From: Oscillospiraceae bacterium
GTDB taxonomy: Bacteria; Bacillota; Clostridia; Oscillospirales; Oscillospiraceae
NCBI GenBank assembly: GCA_021769865.1
Contig: JAETSB010000004.1
Span: forward strand, 96,714-160,713
Direction: 5' to 3'
Length of the DNA: 64,000 nt
In this document: positions 8,909 to 15,459 of the stretch, piece after piece
Layout: each line of letters opens with the position of its first letter
Numbering within the stretch: position 1 is the stretch's first letter
Made by a program: the position numbers and the translations under genes
The notes under the pieces: model-generated
Told to the model about the DNA's origin: nothing
What the model saw: the letters and a program-made list of their open reading frames with translations, nothing else
The model's database searches: none

Positions 8909-8944
8909 GCCCCGCCCGTCCAAAGGGACGGGCGGGGCATTTTT
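8909..8944 (+). terminator. Rho-independent terminator of the serine operon
   Basis: A 13-bp stem (8909-8921 with 8926-8938), AAAG loop, then ATTTTT. Confidence 0.9.
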
Positions 8945-8964
8945 GGGACTTTGCGGAAAACCCC

Positions 8965-8993
8965 TTGCAATTTGGGGAAATCGGGGTTACAAT
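8965..8993 (+). promoter_or_regulatory. Near-consensus sigma-A promoter reading into a gene-less region
   Basis: TTGCAA (8965-8970), 17-bp spacer, TACAAT (8988-8993). No credible coding frame with an RBS lies downstream before a terminator at about 9232. Confidence 0.75.
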
Positions 8994-8999
8994 GAAAGC

Positions 9000-9232
9000 C
9001 GGAAACATGAATGCGGCAGGCCGCCGGGCACCTGCAGAGCGCCCAGCGGCCCTGTACGAGTGACAGACCCACTCAGCACAGCAGTTTGAACTGCACCACG
9101 GGCTTATTATACCCATTCCCCCACTCTTTTGCAAGGGTGGATCGCAAGGACGCCGGAATGGGCCGGAAGCCGTGTGTTCGCATGCTCTTAGGCGGCGCTG
9201 AGTTCCCGGGACTCGGCGCCGCTTTTATGTTT
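9000..9232 (+). ncRNA. Candidate structured non-coding RNA of about 230 nt
   Basis: The segment lies between a near-consensus promoter and an intrinsic terminator (GCGGCGCTGAGT...GACTCGGCGCCGC followed by TTTTA, 9193-9232). It has no RBS-preceded ORF and can fold extensively: GAGTG...CACTC (about 9058-9074), the palindrome GCAGTTTGAACTGC (9081-9094), and a long arm with CCCATTCC (9112-9119) pairing GGAATGGG (9154-9161). GGCCGCC near the 5' end can pair with GGCGGC near the 3' end. Size and closed ends recall 6S RNA, but the extra side hairpins do not fit a simple rod, and I cannot assign it to a family. It is not tmRNA or RNase P by length or motifs. Confidence 0.55.
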
Positions 9233-9453
9233 CCGGCGGACGCCCAACCGGAGGGGGAGGTCCCACACACACGGCGGCTCTCCCGTCATCCCTTTCCTCC
9301 CTCCCCGGCGGCGCGCCCCGCCGGAGGTCCCCCCGGGGACCGGCTCGATCCGCAAAAGGCCCCGCGCCGCGAGCGCGGGGCCTTTTCGCAAACAAACGCG
9401 AAACTATCGTAAAAGCACACAATGCGGGCGTTTGCATTTTGGCGGCGGGCGAA
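9233..9453. other. Gene-less interval with one bidirectional terminator
   Basis: I see no coding frame with an RBS here. The only clear element is the hairpin AAAAGGCCCCGCG...CGCGGGGCCTTTT at 9354-9386, which has a T-run on both strands. The rest is C/G-rich sequence without recognisable structure. Confidence 0.6.
9354..9386. terminator. Bidirectional intrinsic terminator
   Basis: AAAAGGCCCCGCG pairs with CGCGGGGCCTTTT around a CCGCGAG loop. Confidence 0.75.
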
Positions 9454-9482
9454 TTGAAACTTCCAGATCCTGGTGGTATACT
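9454..9482 (+). promoter_or_regulatory. Sigma-A promoter of the first SLH gene
   Basis: TTGAAA (9454-9459), 17-bp spacer, TATACT (9477-9482), about 60 bases upstream of the ATG. Confidence 0.78.
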
Positions 9483-9543
9483 AAACACACCGAACCACTG
9501 GGCTGGCGGAGGAACGCCGCCCAAATCGAATGGAGGCATACGA

Positions 9544-11076
9544 ATGAAAAAATTCCTTTCCCTGTTCCTCGCGCTGGCCATGATCTGCGCCATGATCCCT
9601 GCGGCGTCCGCCAGCACTATCTACCAAGCCAAGGAGATGAAGGTCAAGCACGACTTCCAGACGGAGGGCGTGGACGACGGAAAGGGAACCGCCACCTATG
9701 TGGACGTAGAGGGCGGCTACTACATCTCCCCCTGGAAGTACGACGTGGAAAACATCAGCCTCACCGTCACCTACAAAGGCGAGGACTACAAGGTCAAAAC
9801 CGAGGACCTGAAGCTGGACGGCCTGAAGGACGTGAAGGTCAGCGTCTTTGAGCTGGACGGAAAGGTGGAGACCAGCACCGAGAGCGCCCCCGACGAGGCG
9901 AAAAAGGTCGCCAAGTTCAAGGTGGACCTGGAAAACTGGACCGTCATCGCCATGCCTAAGACCGAGGACCTGGAGATGGCCGTAAAGTTCCAGTACAAGG
10001 ACGCCAAGCCCGCCGACGCCAATAACGTGGACGCCTTCCCCCTGAACGCCGCCGCCCAGGAGCAGGCGGAGGCCCCCGCGGGCTCCGTCCAGCTGATTCA
10101 GGACTTCAAGGACTGCAAGGGCGTTACGGATGAGACCAAAGAGATCCGCACCATGCTCAAGCCCGACGAAAACGGCGTGTACTTCGCCTCCCGCTGGGAT
10201 TACAAGATGGCCACCAAGGAAGGCGAGGCCGGCGTAGGCCCCAACATTGACTGCAAAGTGGTTTACAATGGGGCCAACAAGAAGATGAAGGGCGAGGACA
10301 TCAAGGCCGACGCCAACAACTGCGGGACCATGTACTTCTTTGAGAAGGACGGCAAGCTGGACGTGGACGCCCAGGTTCCCGAGGGCGCCACGGAGCTGGC
10401 GGAGTGCACCATGAGCCTGGACGGGGCCATTTGGTTCACCCCCAAGAGCGACAAGATCACCACGGAGCTGGAGTTCAACTACGACGCCTCCGAAACCTAT
10501 GACGCCAAGAAAAACGTGGACCAGGTCCAGAACGTGAAGCCCGGCGCCAAAGAAGAAAAGCCCGCCGAAGCTCCAGCCGCCTCCAAGTTCACCGACGTGG
10601 CCCCCACCTCCCCCTTTGCCGCCGCCATTGACTGGGCCGTGGCCGAGGGCATCACCCTGGGCACCACCGAGACCACCTTCGGGCCTTCCAACACCTGCTC
10701 CATCTCTAACATCATCACCTTCCTGTGGCGCGCCAACGGCAAGCCCGGCGCCGCCGAGGGCGTGTCCGACCGGGACGGCGCCCGCGCGTGGGCGATTGAG
10801 CAGAAGCTGATCGGCGAGGACGAGGACGTCAGTGCCCCCTGCACCCGCGTGATGGCCGTCGCGTACATGTGGCGTGTGGCCGGGAATCCCGAGTCCACGG
10901 CGGAGCTCAGCTTTACCGACGTGGACAAAGAGGCGGATTACGCCGGCGCCGTGGCCTGGGCCGTGGAGAACGGCGTGACCTCCGGCACCACCGATACCAC
11001 CTTCTCCCCCGACAACACCTGCACCCGGGGCCAGATCGTGACCTTCCTGTACCGGGCCGAACAGGCTGCTCAGTAA
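9544..11076 (+). CDS. Secreted protein with C-terminal S-layer homology (SLH) domains
   Basis: A 510-residue exported protein. ATG 9544 follows GGAGG (9532-9536). Residues 1-22 are a signal peptide ending SASA. The central part (about 25-345) is lysine/aspartate-rich with two similar halves, each with a W-K/D-Y segment (PWKYD, SRWDYKM) and a FELDGK/FEKDGK segment, and matches no family I recognise. After a PAEAPAAS linker come SLH repeats (about 348-508): FTDVAPTSPFAAAIDWAVAEGITLG and a second ending FSPDNTCTRGQIVTFLYR. SLH domains anchor proteins to wall-linked polysaccharide. Its DNA is closely related to the next gene over the first SLH repeat. Confidence 0.9.
   Translation: MKKFLSLFLALAMICAMIPAASASTIYQAKEMKVKHDFQTEGVDDGKGTATYVDVEGGYYISPWKYDVENISLTVTYKGEDYKVKTEDLKLDGLKDVKVSVFELDGKVETSTESAPDEAKKVAKFKVDLENWTVIAMPKTEDLEMAVKFQYKDAKPADANNVDAFPLNAAAQEQAEAPAGSVQLIQDFKDCKGVTDETKEIRTMLKPDENGVYFASRWDYKMATKEGEAGVGPNIDCKVVYNGANKKMKGEDIKADANNCGTMYFFEKDGKLDVDAQVPEGATELAECTMSLDGAIWFTPKSDKITTELEFNYDASETYDAKKNVDQVQNVKPGAKEEKPAEAPAASKFTDVAPTSPFAAAIDWAVAEGITLGTTETTFGPSNTCSISNIITFLWRANGKPGAAEGVSDRDGARAWAIEQKLIGEDEDVSAPCTRVMAVAYMWRVAGNPESTAELSFTDVDKEADYAGAVAWAVENGVTSGTTDTTFSPDNTCTRGQIVTFLYRAEQAAQ
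10585..10776 (+). repeat. SLH-encoding DNA repeat, copy 1
   Basis: This 192-bp block aligns without gaps to 12119-12310 with only scattered substitutions. It encodes the first SLH repeat and the following linker of the two neighbouring surface proteins. A second conserved stretch lies at the 3' ends (about 10971-11060 and 12504-12593). Confidence 0.85.
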
Positions 11077-11201
11077 TTTCCCTTGCGGATGCGGCGTCCC
11101 CCCTGCGGGGACTGCCCTTCCCGCCTTTGACGGAAAAGTTCTTCGTTTTCAGCTGCGGACCGCTTCGCTGGGTCCGCAGTTGATTTTTTACGGGTGAGGA
11201 A

Positions 11202-11237
11202 AAGAGCTCCGCCGTTTGAAACGGCGGGGCTCTTTTT
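11202..11237 (+). terminator. Rho-independent terminator
   Basis: AAGAGCTCCGCCGTTT pairs with AAACGGCGGGGCTCTT (one wobble) and is followed by TTTT. A second, weaker GC hairpin lies just upstream at about 11153-11179. Confidence 0.85.
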
Positions 11238-11259
11238 TGCTTTGCTGTGATAAAAACAC

Positions 11260-11288
11260 TTGCATTTTTTGACAAAAAGGAGTACAAT
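11260..11288 (+). promoter_or_regulatory. Sigma-A promoter of the second SLH gene
   Basis: TTGCAT (11260-11265), 17-bp spacer, TACAAT (11283-11288). Confidence 0.75.
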
Positions 11289-11344
11289 GCGCTCTAATAT
11301 CTCCGCCGCCGCGCGGCGGGCCGAAAAATTTAGGAGGAACCAAG

Positions 11345-12628
11345 ATGAAGAAAAAGCTGTTATCCCTGGCGCTGGCCCTGGTACTGTGCCTTGGCCTGAC
11401 CGTCCCCGCCTTTGCGGCCGAGAACCCGGAGGACTGGTGGAAGAACGCCAAAGAAGTCAAGAACTATGACGAGTTCGTCGCCGCCCTGGAGGATGAGAAG
11501 GTCGAGGAGATCAAGATCGTCGGCGAGGTCACCATCCCCCAGAGGGACGAGGCCCTCCATGCCGACAAGCCGGTTCTGGTGGGCAGTGAGGGAAAGCTGA
11601 AGCTGGACAAGGACGCCATGTTGTATAGCGGTGTGCCCATGGGCCGCTTCAACTTCGAGGACGCGGAGCACACCTGGGACCTGGTTGCCGAGATGTGCGA
11701 GACCTTCCTGATGTGGAATGACGAGCCGGGCGTGTATAACCGGGACATCTTCGGCGCCCAGCCGGATGATGTTGTCTCCTATATCGCCGGGGTTATAAAG
11801 GACGAGAAGGTTCCTCTGGCTACCGCCGTGTTCAGCGGCGCGGACGTGACCCTGACCGATGATCTCAGTATGGAGGGCACTCTCCAGGTTCACGGCCACA
11901 ATCTCACCATCGGCAAGGACGTGAAGGTGGAGGCCGGTTCCCTGTATGTGGACGGTGACCTGACCCTGGAAGAGGGCGCGTCCCTGACCCTGACCGGCGA
12001 GGGCTCCAGCATTACCGGCAAGGCCACCTTCGCCGACGAGAAGCAGAAGCCTGAGAACCTGGAGATCCCCGAGGCCGCCGCCGAGCCCGAGGCCCCCGAG
12101 ACGCCCGCCGCCACCCCCAAGTTCACCGACGTGGCCGCCGACTCCCCCTTCGCCGCCGCCATTGACTGGGCCGTGGCCGAGGGCATCACCCTGGGCACCA
12201 CCGAGACCACCTTCGGGCCCACCAACCCCTGCTCCGTCTCCAACATCCTCACCTTCCTGTGGCGCGCCAACGGCAAGCCCGGCGCCGCCGAGGGCGTCGC
12301 GGACCGGGACAGCGCCCGGACGTGGGGCATCGAGAAGCGGATGGTCGGAGAGGACCAGGACCTCAGCGCCCCCTGCACCCGCATCATGGCGGTGAGCTTC
12401 ATGTGGATCGCCGCCGAGGAGCCCGAGACGGAGACCGAGGTCAGCTTCACGGACCTGGTTGAGGGAGCGGACTATCTTCCCGCCGTGGCCTGGGCCGTGG
12501 AGAACGGCGTTACCAACGGCACCAGCGATACCACCTTCTCCCCCGACAACACCTGCACCCGGGGCCAGATCGTGACCTTCCTGTACCGGGCGGCCAACGC
12601 TGCCGCTCCCGCCGAAGCCGCTGAGTAA
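11345..12628 (+). CDS. Secreted SLH-domain protein, paralogue of the upstream gene
   Basis: A 427-residue exported protein starting at ATG 11345 behind AGGAGG (11332-11337). The signal peptide ends VPAFAA near residue 25. Residues 30-230 contain hydrophobic beta-strand repeats (VTLTDDLSMEGTLQVHGHNL, then VEAGSLYVDGDLTLEEG) that look like a beta-helix or pectate-lyase-like rung pattern, with no catalytic motif recognised. A Pro/Ala/Glu linker leads to SLH repeats at about 258-420. The SLH part is nearly the same as in the neighbour, while the N-terminal domains are unrelated, so the pair share an anchor but carry different cargo. Confidence 0.9.
   Translation: MKKKLLSLALALVLCLGLTVPAFAAENPEDWWKNAKEVKNYDEFVAALEDEKVEEIKIVGEVTIPQRDEALHADKPVLVGSEGKLKLDKDAMLYSGVPMGRFNFEDAEHTWDLVAEMCETFLMWNDEPGVYNRDIFGAQPDDVVSYIAGVIKDEKVPLATAVFSGADVTLTDDLSMEGTLQVHGHNLTIGKDVKVEAGSLYVDGDLTLEEGASLTLTGEGSSITGKATFADEKQKPENLEIPEAAAEPEAPETPAATPKFTDVAADSPFAAAIDWAVAEGITLGTTETTFGPTNPCSVSNILTFLWRANGKPGAAEGVADRDSARTWGIEKRMVGEDQDLSAPCTRIMAVSFMWIAAEEPETETEVSFTDLVEGADYLPAVAWAVENGVTNGTSDTTFSPDNTCTRGQIVTFLYRAANAAAPAEAAE
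12119..12310 (+). repeat. SLH-encoding DNA repeat, copy 2
   Basis: Partner of 10585-10776. It is the same length in the same frame, with substitutions mostly in third positions and a few codons. Confidence 0.85.
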
Positions 12629-12642
12629 GCACCATCCGCATA

Positions 12643-12675
12643 AAAAACCCCGCCGTTTCATACGGCGGGGTTTTT
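12643..12675 (+). terminator. Rho-independent terminator
   Basis: AAAAACCCCGCCGT pairs with ACGGCGGGGTTTTT around TTCAT. Confidence 0.88.
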
Positions 12676-12717
12676 CCCTGCTCAGGCGACGGGTAAAAAA
12701 AGGGTCCCTTTCCCCGA

Positions 12718-12746
12718 TTGACATTTTCCCTCCGGGGAAGCATAAT
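12718..12746 (+). promoter_or_regulatory. Sigma-A promoter of the pyrophosphatase gene
   Basis: TTGACA (12718-12723), 17-bp spacer, CATAAT (12741-12746). The predicted start near 12753 supports the ATG at 12778. Confidence 0.8.
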
Positions 12747-12777
12747 GGGAACAGAACGCGAAAGGAGCCATTCTTCC

Positions 12778-14391
12778 ATGGATACGATTTATATCACCGG
12801 GCATCGGAACCCGGACACGGACTCCATCGTCTCCGCCATGGCCTACGCCGCCCTCCAGAACGCCCTGGGCAACCGGCAGTACCAGGCCGCCCGACTGGGC
12901 CAGGTCAGCGACGAGACCCAGATCGTCCTGGACCGCTTCGGCTTCCAGCCCCCCAAGCTCATCGACAACGTGCGCACCCAGGTCCGGGACCTGGACTACG
13001 ACACGCCCCCCACCCTCTCCGCCGCCGCCACCGTCAGCCGGGGCTGGACCACCATGCAGGGGGGAAAGATCTCCATTCTCCCCGTGGCCAACGAGGACGG
13101 GACCCTCTACGGCACCCTCTCCGCCGGGGACGTGGCCAACTACGACATGACCACCGTCCACAATCCCCGGGTGGAGGAGATCCCGGTGTACAATCTGATC
13201 TCCGTGCTGGAGGGGAAGCTCCTCCACGAGAGCGCCGACACGCCGGACCTGGTCTCCGGCGAGGTGACCATCGCCCTGCCCGCCAGCCGGGAGAACCTGC
13301 TCTTCTCCAGCCGGGACAGCGTGGTCATCTGCGGCGACCAGCCGGACATGGTCCAGCGGGCCCTGGACCTCCAGGTGAACTGCGTGATCATCTGCCAGGG
13401 GGAGGTCCCCCCGGAGATGCTGGACCGGGCGGGGAACACCTGCGTTATCTCCACCCCCATCGACGCCTATCAGGCCCTGCGGCTGATCTTCCACGCCCTG
13501 CCCATCGCCCGGGTGTGCAAGAGCCGGGACCTGGTCTGCTTCCACCTGGACGACTACATTGACGACGTGCAGAACGCCGTGCTGGAGAGCCGCTTCCGGG
13601 CCTACCCCATTCTGGATGAGGAGGAGAAGGTGGTGGGCATGCTGTCCCGCTTCCACCTGCTCCGCCCCCGGCGGAAGCGGGTGGTGCTGGTGGACCACAA
13701 CGAGAAGTCCCAGTCCGTCACGGGGCTGGACCAGGCGGACATCCTGGAGATCATCGACCACCACCGCCTGGCGGACATCGAGACGAAAAACCCCATCCAC
13801 GTCCGGAACGAGGCCGTGGGCAGCACCAACACCATCATCGCCGAGATGTACCAGGAGAAGGGCCTGATGCCCACCGCCAACATGGCGGGCCTCATGGCGG
13901 CGGCCATCGTGTCGGATACGGTCATGTTCAAGTCCCCCACCTGTACCCAGCGGGACATTGACATCGCCAACCGCATGGCCCGCATTGCAAGCGTCCGGCT
14001 GGAGGACCTGGGACAGGCCATCTTCTCCGCCGCCTGCGGGGACGACAAGACCGCCGAGGCCATGCTGAAAACGGACTACAAGGAGTTCCACATCGCCGGG
14101 CACAACCTGGCGGTGAGCCAGATCACCACCATGGACTCCGAGCGGCTTTTGAAGCGGCTGGACGAGTTCCTCAAGATCATGACCGAGACCCGGGAGAAGC
14201 GGGGGCTCCAGAGCGTGGTGCTGATGATCACCGACGTGCTGCTGGAGGGGACGCAGCTTTTGTTCGTCGGCGACGAGGACACGATCCGGCAGGCGTTTGG
14301 CATCAAGGGGGAGGAGAATTTTGCTTTCCTGCCCAAGATCATGTCCCGGAAGAAGCAGGTCATTCCTATGCTGTCCGCATTGTGGGGGTGA
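12778..14391 (+). CDS. ppaC: Manganese-dependent inorganic pyrophosphatase with CBS/DRTGG regulatory insert
   Basis: A 537-residue family II (DHH) pyrophosphatase that hydrolyses PPi to phosphate. The N-terminal GHRNPDTDSI supplies metal ligands. From about residue 65 to 300 there is an insert with two CBS segments around a DRTGG-like domain (SSRDSVVICGDQPDMVQRAL). VLVDHNE and the DHH motif IIDHHRL follow, then DHHA2. CBS-PPases of this layout are controlled by adenine nucleotides in other Clostridia; the same is inferred here. The start is set by AAGGAG (12762-12767) and the upstream promoter; the frame open to 12718 overlaps the promoter. Confidence 0.93.
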   Translation: MDTIYITGHRNPDTDSIVSAMAYAALQNALGNRQYQAARLGQVSDETQIVLDRFGFQPPKLIDNVRTQVRDLDYDTPPTLSAAATVSRGWTTMQGGKISILPVANEDGTLYGTLSAGDVANYDMTTVHNPRVEEIPVYNLISVLEGKLLHESADTPDLVSGEVTIALPASRENLLFSSRDSVVICGDQPDMVQRALDLQVNCVIICQGEVPPEMLDRAGNTCVISTPIDAYQALRLIFHALPIARVCKSRDLVCFHLDDYIDDVQNAVLESRFRAYPILDEEEKVVGMLSRFHLLRPRRKRVVLVDHNEKSQSVTGLDQADILEIIDHHRLADIETKNPIHVRNEAVGSTNTIIAEMYQEKGLMPTANMAGLMAAAIVSDTVMFKSPTCTQRDIDIANRMARIASVRLEDLGQAIFSAACGDDKTAEAMLKTDYKEFHIAGHNLAVSQITTMDSERLLKRLDEFLKIMTETREKRGLQSVVLMITDVLLEGTQLLFVGDEDTIRQAFGIKGEENFAFLPKIMSRKKQVIPMLSALWG

Positions 14392-14392
14392 T

Positions 14393-14556
14393 GGTACTCG
14401 CCCTTGCGGGCGGGGAGGATTGGAGACCAGCGATGGCTGGTTCATTGCACCCCCCATTTTCTCTTTTTCTTCCAGAAGAAAAAGAGAAAACGGGCCGTGC
14501 ACGGTCCAAAAGAGAAAAAGAAGTAATTAGCCCTTCTATCGGTAGAACACCCTGTG
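14393..14556 (+). repeat. Palindromic dispersed repeat, copy 1
   Basis: First of four copies in the window. From left to right it has ACTCGCCCTTGCGGGCGGGG, CAGCGATGGCTGG, TTGCACCCCCCA, a 15-bp perfect stem TTTTCTCTTTTTCTT/AAGAAAAAGAGAAAA (14457-14490, loop CCAG), the palindromic core CCGTGCACGG, a partial second A/G-rich arm, and a 'CCTTCTATCGGTAGAAC' end. It begins immediately after the pyrophosphatase stop and lies inverted to copy 2 (15256-15445). Confidence 0.85.
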
Positions 14557-14677
14557 GGGCCTGACCCCCTGGTCAGGCCATTTCCCTGGGGAGGAAATTC
14601 GGTGGTCGAAGTAAGGACTGTCCTCCCCTCCTCGCTGCCGCTAACCTGGCGGGCAGGGTGACATTGTGGGAGGAAAA
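14557..14677. other. Gene-less spacer with hairpins
   Basis: It contains the inverted repeats GGCCTGACC...GGTCAGGCC (about 14559-14579) and GGGGAGG...CCTCCCC (about 14588-14627). There is no ORF with an RBS. Either hairpin could end the minus-strand small gene's transcript, but no T-run follows. Confidence 0.5.
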
Positions 14678-14926
14678 TTAAAATCCTTCTAGCAGCTGCG
14701 CCATGAGCTGCGCGCCAAAACAGATGCCGGTATGGAAAGCGGCGTCCCGCTGTTCCAGGGCCAGGACCTGTATTTCTTGCTGGAAAGCGTCAGCCGCCTT
14801 TGGCTCCAGCGCGTGCAGCTGGCGCAGAATGCGCTCTTCTGCAATTGTATAAGGCGCTTCCATGGGACCCTTGCCCCGCAGGCCAGTGAGTTCACCATAT
14901 TGAAGTGCAGTCAAGATATCAAACAT
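14678..14926 (-). CDS. Small DUF6809-like protein (module A)
   Basis: An 82-residue, mostly helical protein. The RBS AGGAGGG precedes the ATG at 14926. The N-terminal MFDILTALQYGEL and C-terminal AAFHTGICFGAQLMAQLLEGF match the pattern of the DUF6809 family of small Clostridia proteins as I know it (an 'LxxLYYGEL' start and an 'F..GF..G..L..E' end). It is divergent from an XRE regulator and driven by a near-consensus promoter (14970-14998). Similar pairs occur at 24191-24757 and 57106-57950. Function is unknown; regulation by the adjacent repressor is inferred from layout. Confidence 0.7.
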   Translation of the reverse strand: MFDILTALQYGELTGLRGKGPMEAPYTIAEERILRQLHALEPKAADAFQQEIQVLALEQRDAAFHTGICFGAQLMAQLLEGF

Positions 14927-14950
14927 GACTGATTCTCCCTCCTAAAGCTA

Positions 14951-14979
14951 TTGCATCCGTTGCACACTTATAGTAACAT
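14951..14979 (+). promoter_or_regulatory. Possible promoter of the module A regulator
   Basis: TTGCAT (14951-14956), 17-bp spacer, TAACAT (14974-14979). It overlaps the divergent promoter, so one bound repressor could block both. Confidence 0.45.
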
Positions 14980-14998
14980 ACTTAAAGTGCTAAGTCAA
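14970..14998 (-). promoter_or_regulatory. Sigma-A promoter of the module A small gene
   Basis: Minus strand TTGACT (14993-14998), 17-bp spacer, TACTAT (14970-14975). The -35 box touches the regulator's AAGAGG RBS, as in module B. Confidence 0.7.
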
Positions 14999-15006
14999 GA
15001 GGTTAT

Positions 15007-15255
15007 ATGGAAACTAAAAAGATTTTTGGCGAACGGCTCCGTGAGCTGCGCAATCGTCAGTCTGTCAGCCAGATGGAGCTTGCCAACGCATTAGGGCTGA
15101 CGCAAAATTCGATTGGCATGATGGAACGAGGATACCGGGGGACCACGATTGAAAAGGTGGTCCTGCTGGCGAAGTATTTTCACGTATCGGCGGACTATCT
15201 GCTAGGCATCACGGACGACCCCACGTGGCGGGGAGCGGAGGAAAAGGCAGACTAA
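15007..15255 (+). CDS. XRE-family HTH transcriptional regulator (module A)
   Basis: An 82-residue Cro/CI-type DNA-binding protein. The HTH spans about residues 8-62: LRELRNRQSVSQMELANALG, then the recognition-helix region TQNSIGMMERGYRG and the closing VVLLAKYFHVSADYLLGITD. There is no extra domain, so it is a simple dimeric repressor type. ATG 15007 follows AAGAGG. It is divergent from the DUF6809-like gene, and its stop coincides with the end of repeat copy 2. Codon use is less GC-rich than the flanking housekeeping genes, which hints at recent acquisition. Confidence 0.88.
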   Translation: METKKIFGERLRELRNRQSVSQMELANALGLTQNSIGMMERGYRGTTIEKVVLLAKYFHVSADYLLGITDDPTWRGAEEKAD

Positions 15256-15445
15256 TCGAAGGCAAAAAAATGGCCCGAAGGGCCGATCCTTCTTTTTCTC
15301 TTTTGGACCGTGCACGGCCCGTTTTCTCTTTTTCTTCTGGAAGAAAAAGAGAAAATGGGGGGTGCAATGGACCAGCCATCGCTGGCCACCAATCCGCCCC
15401 GCCCGCAAGGGCGAGAACAAATCCCCCCCTTTCAGGGGAGAAAGT
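15256..15445 (-). repeat. Palindromic dispersed repeat, copy 2
   Basis: Inverted relative to copy 1. Read on the minus strand it starts with CCCCTGAAAGGGG, then the G/C-rich ACTCGCCC-like box, the CAGCGATGGCTGG dyad, TTGCACCCCCCA, the same 15-bp stem (15322-15355), CCGTGCACGG, and ends with a terminator-like GGCCCTTCGGGCC plus seven T. The right end abuts the HTH stop and the left end lies within 15 bases of the sigma-54 activator start. Confidence 0.85.
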
Positions 15446-15459
15446 AAGGAGGCCCCGCC

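Noticed and set aside
9000..9232. tmRNA, RNase P RNA or SRP RNA identity for the structured region
   Set aside because: Too short for tmRNA or RNase P, and the SRP AGCAGC/GGAA loop pattern is not matched beyond a chance GGCCGGAAG.
12682..14502. 606-codon minus-strand frame opposite the pyrophosphatase
   Set aside because: The plus strand encodes full DHH/CBS motifs. The frame also runs into repeat copy 1.
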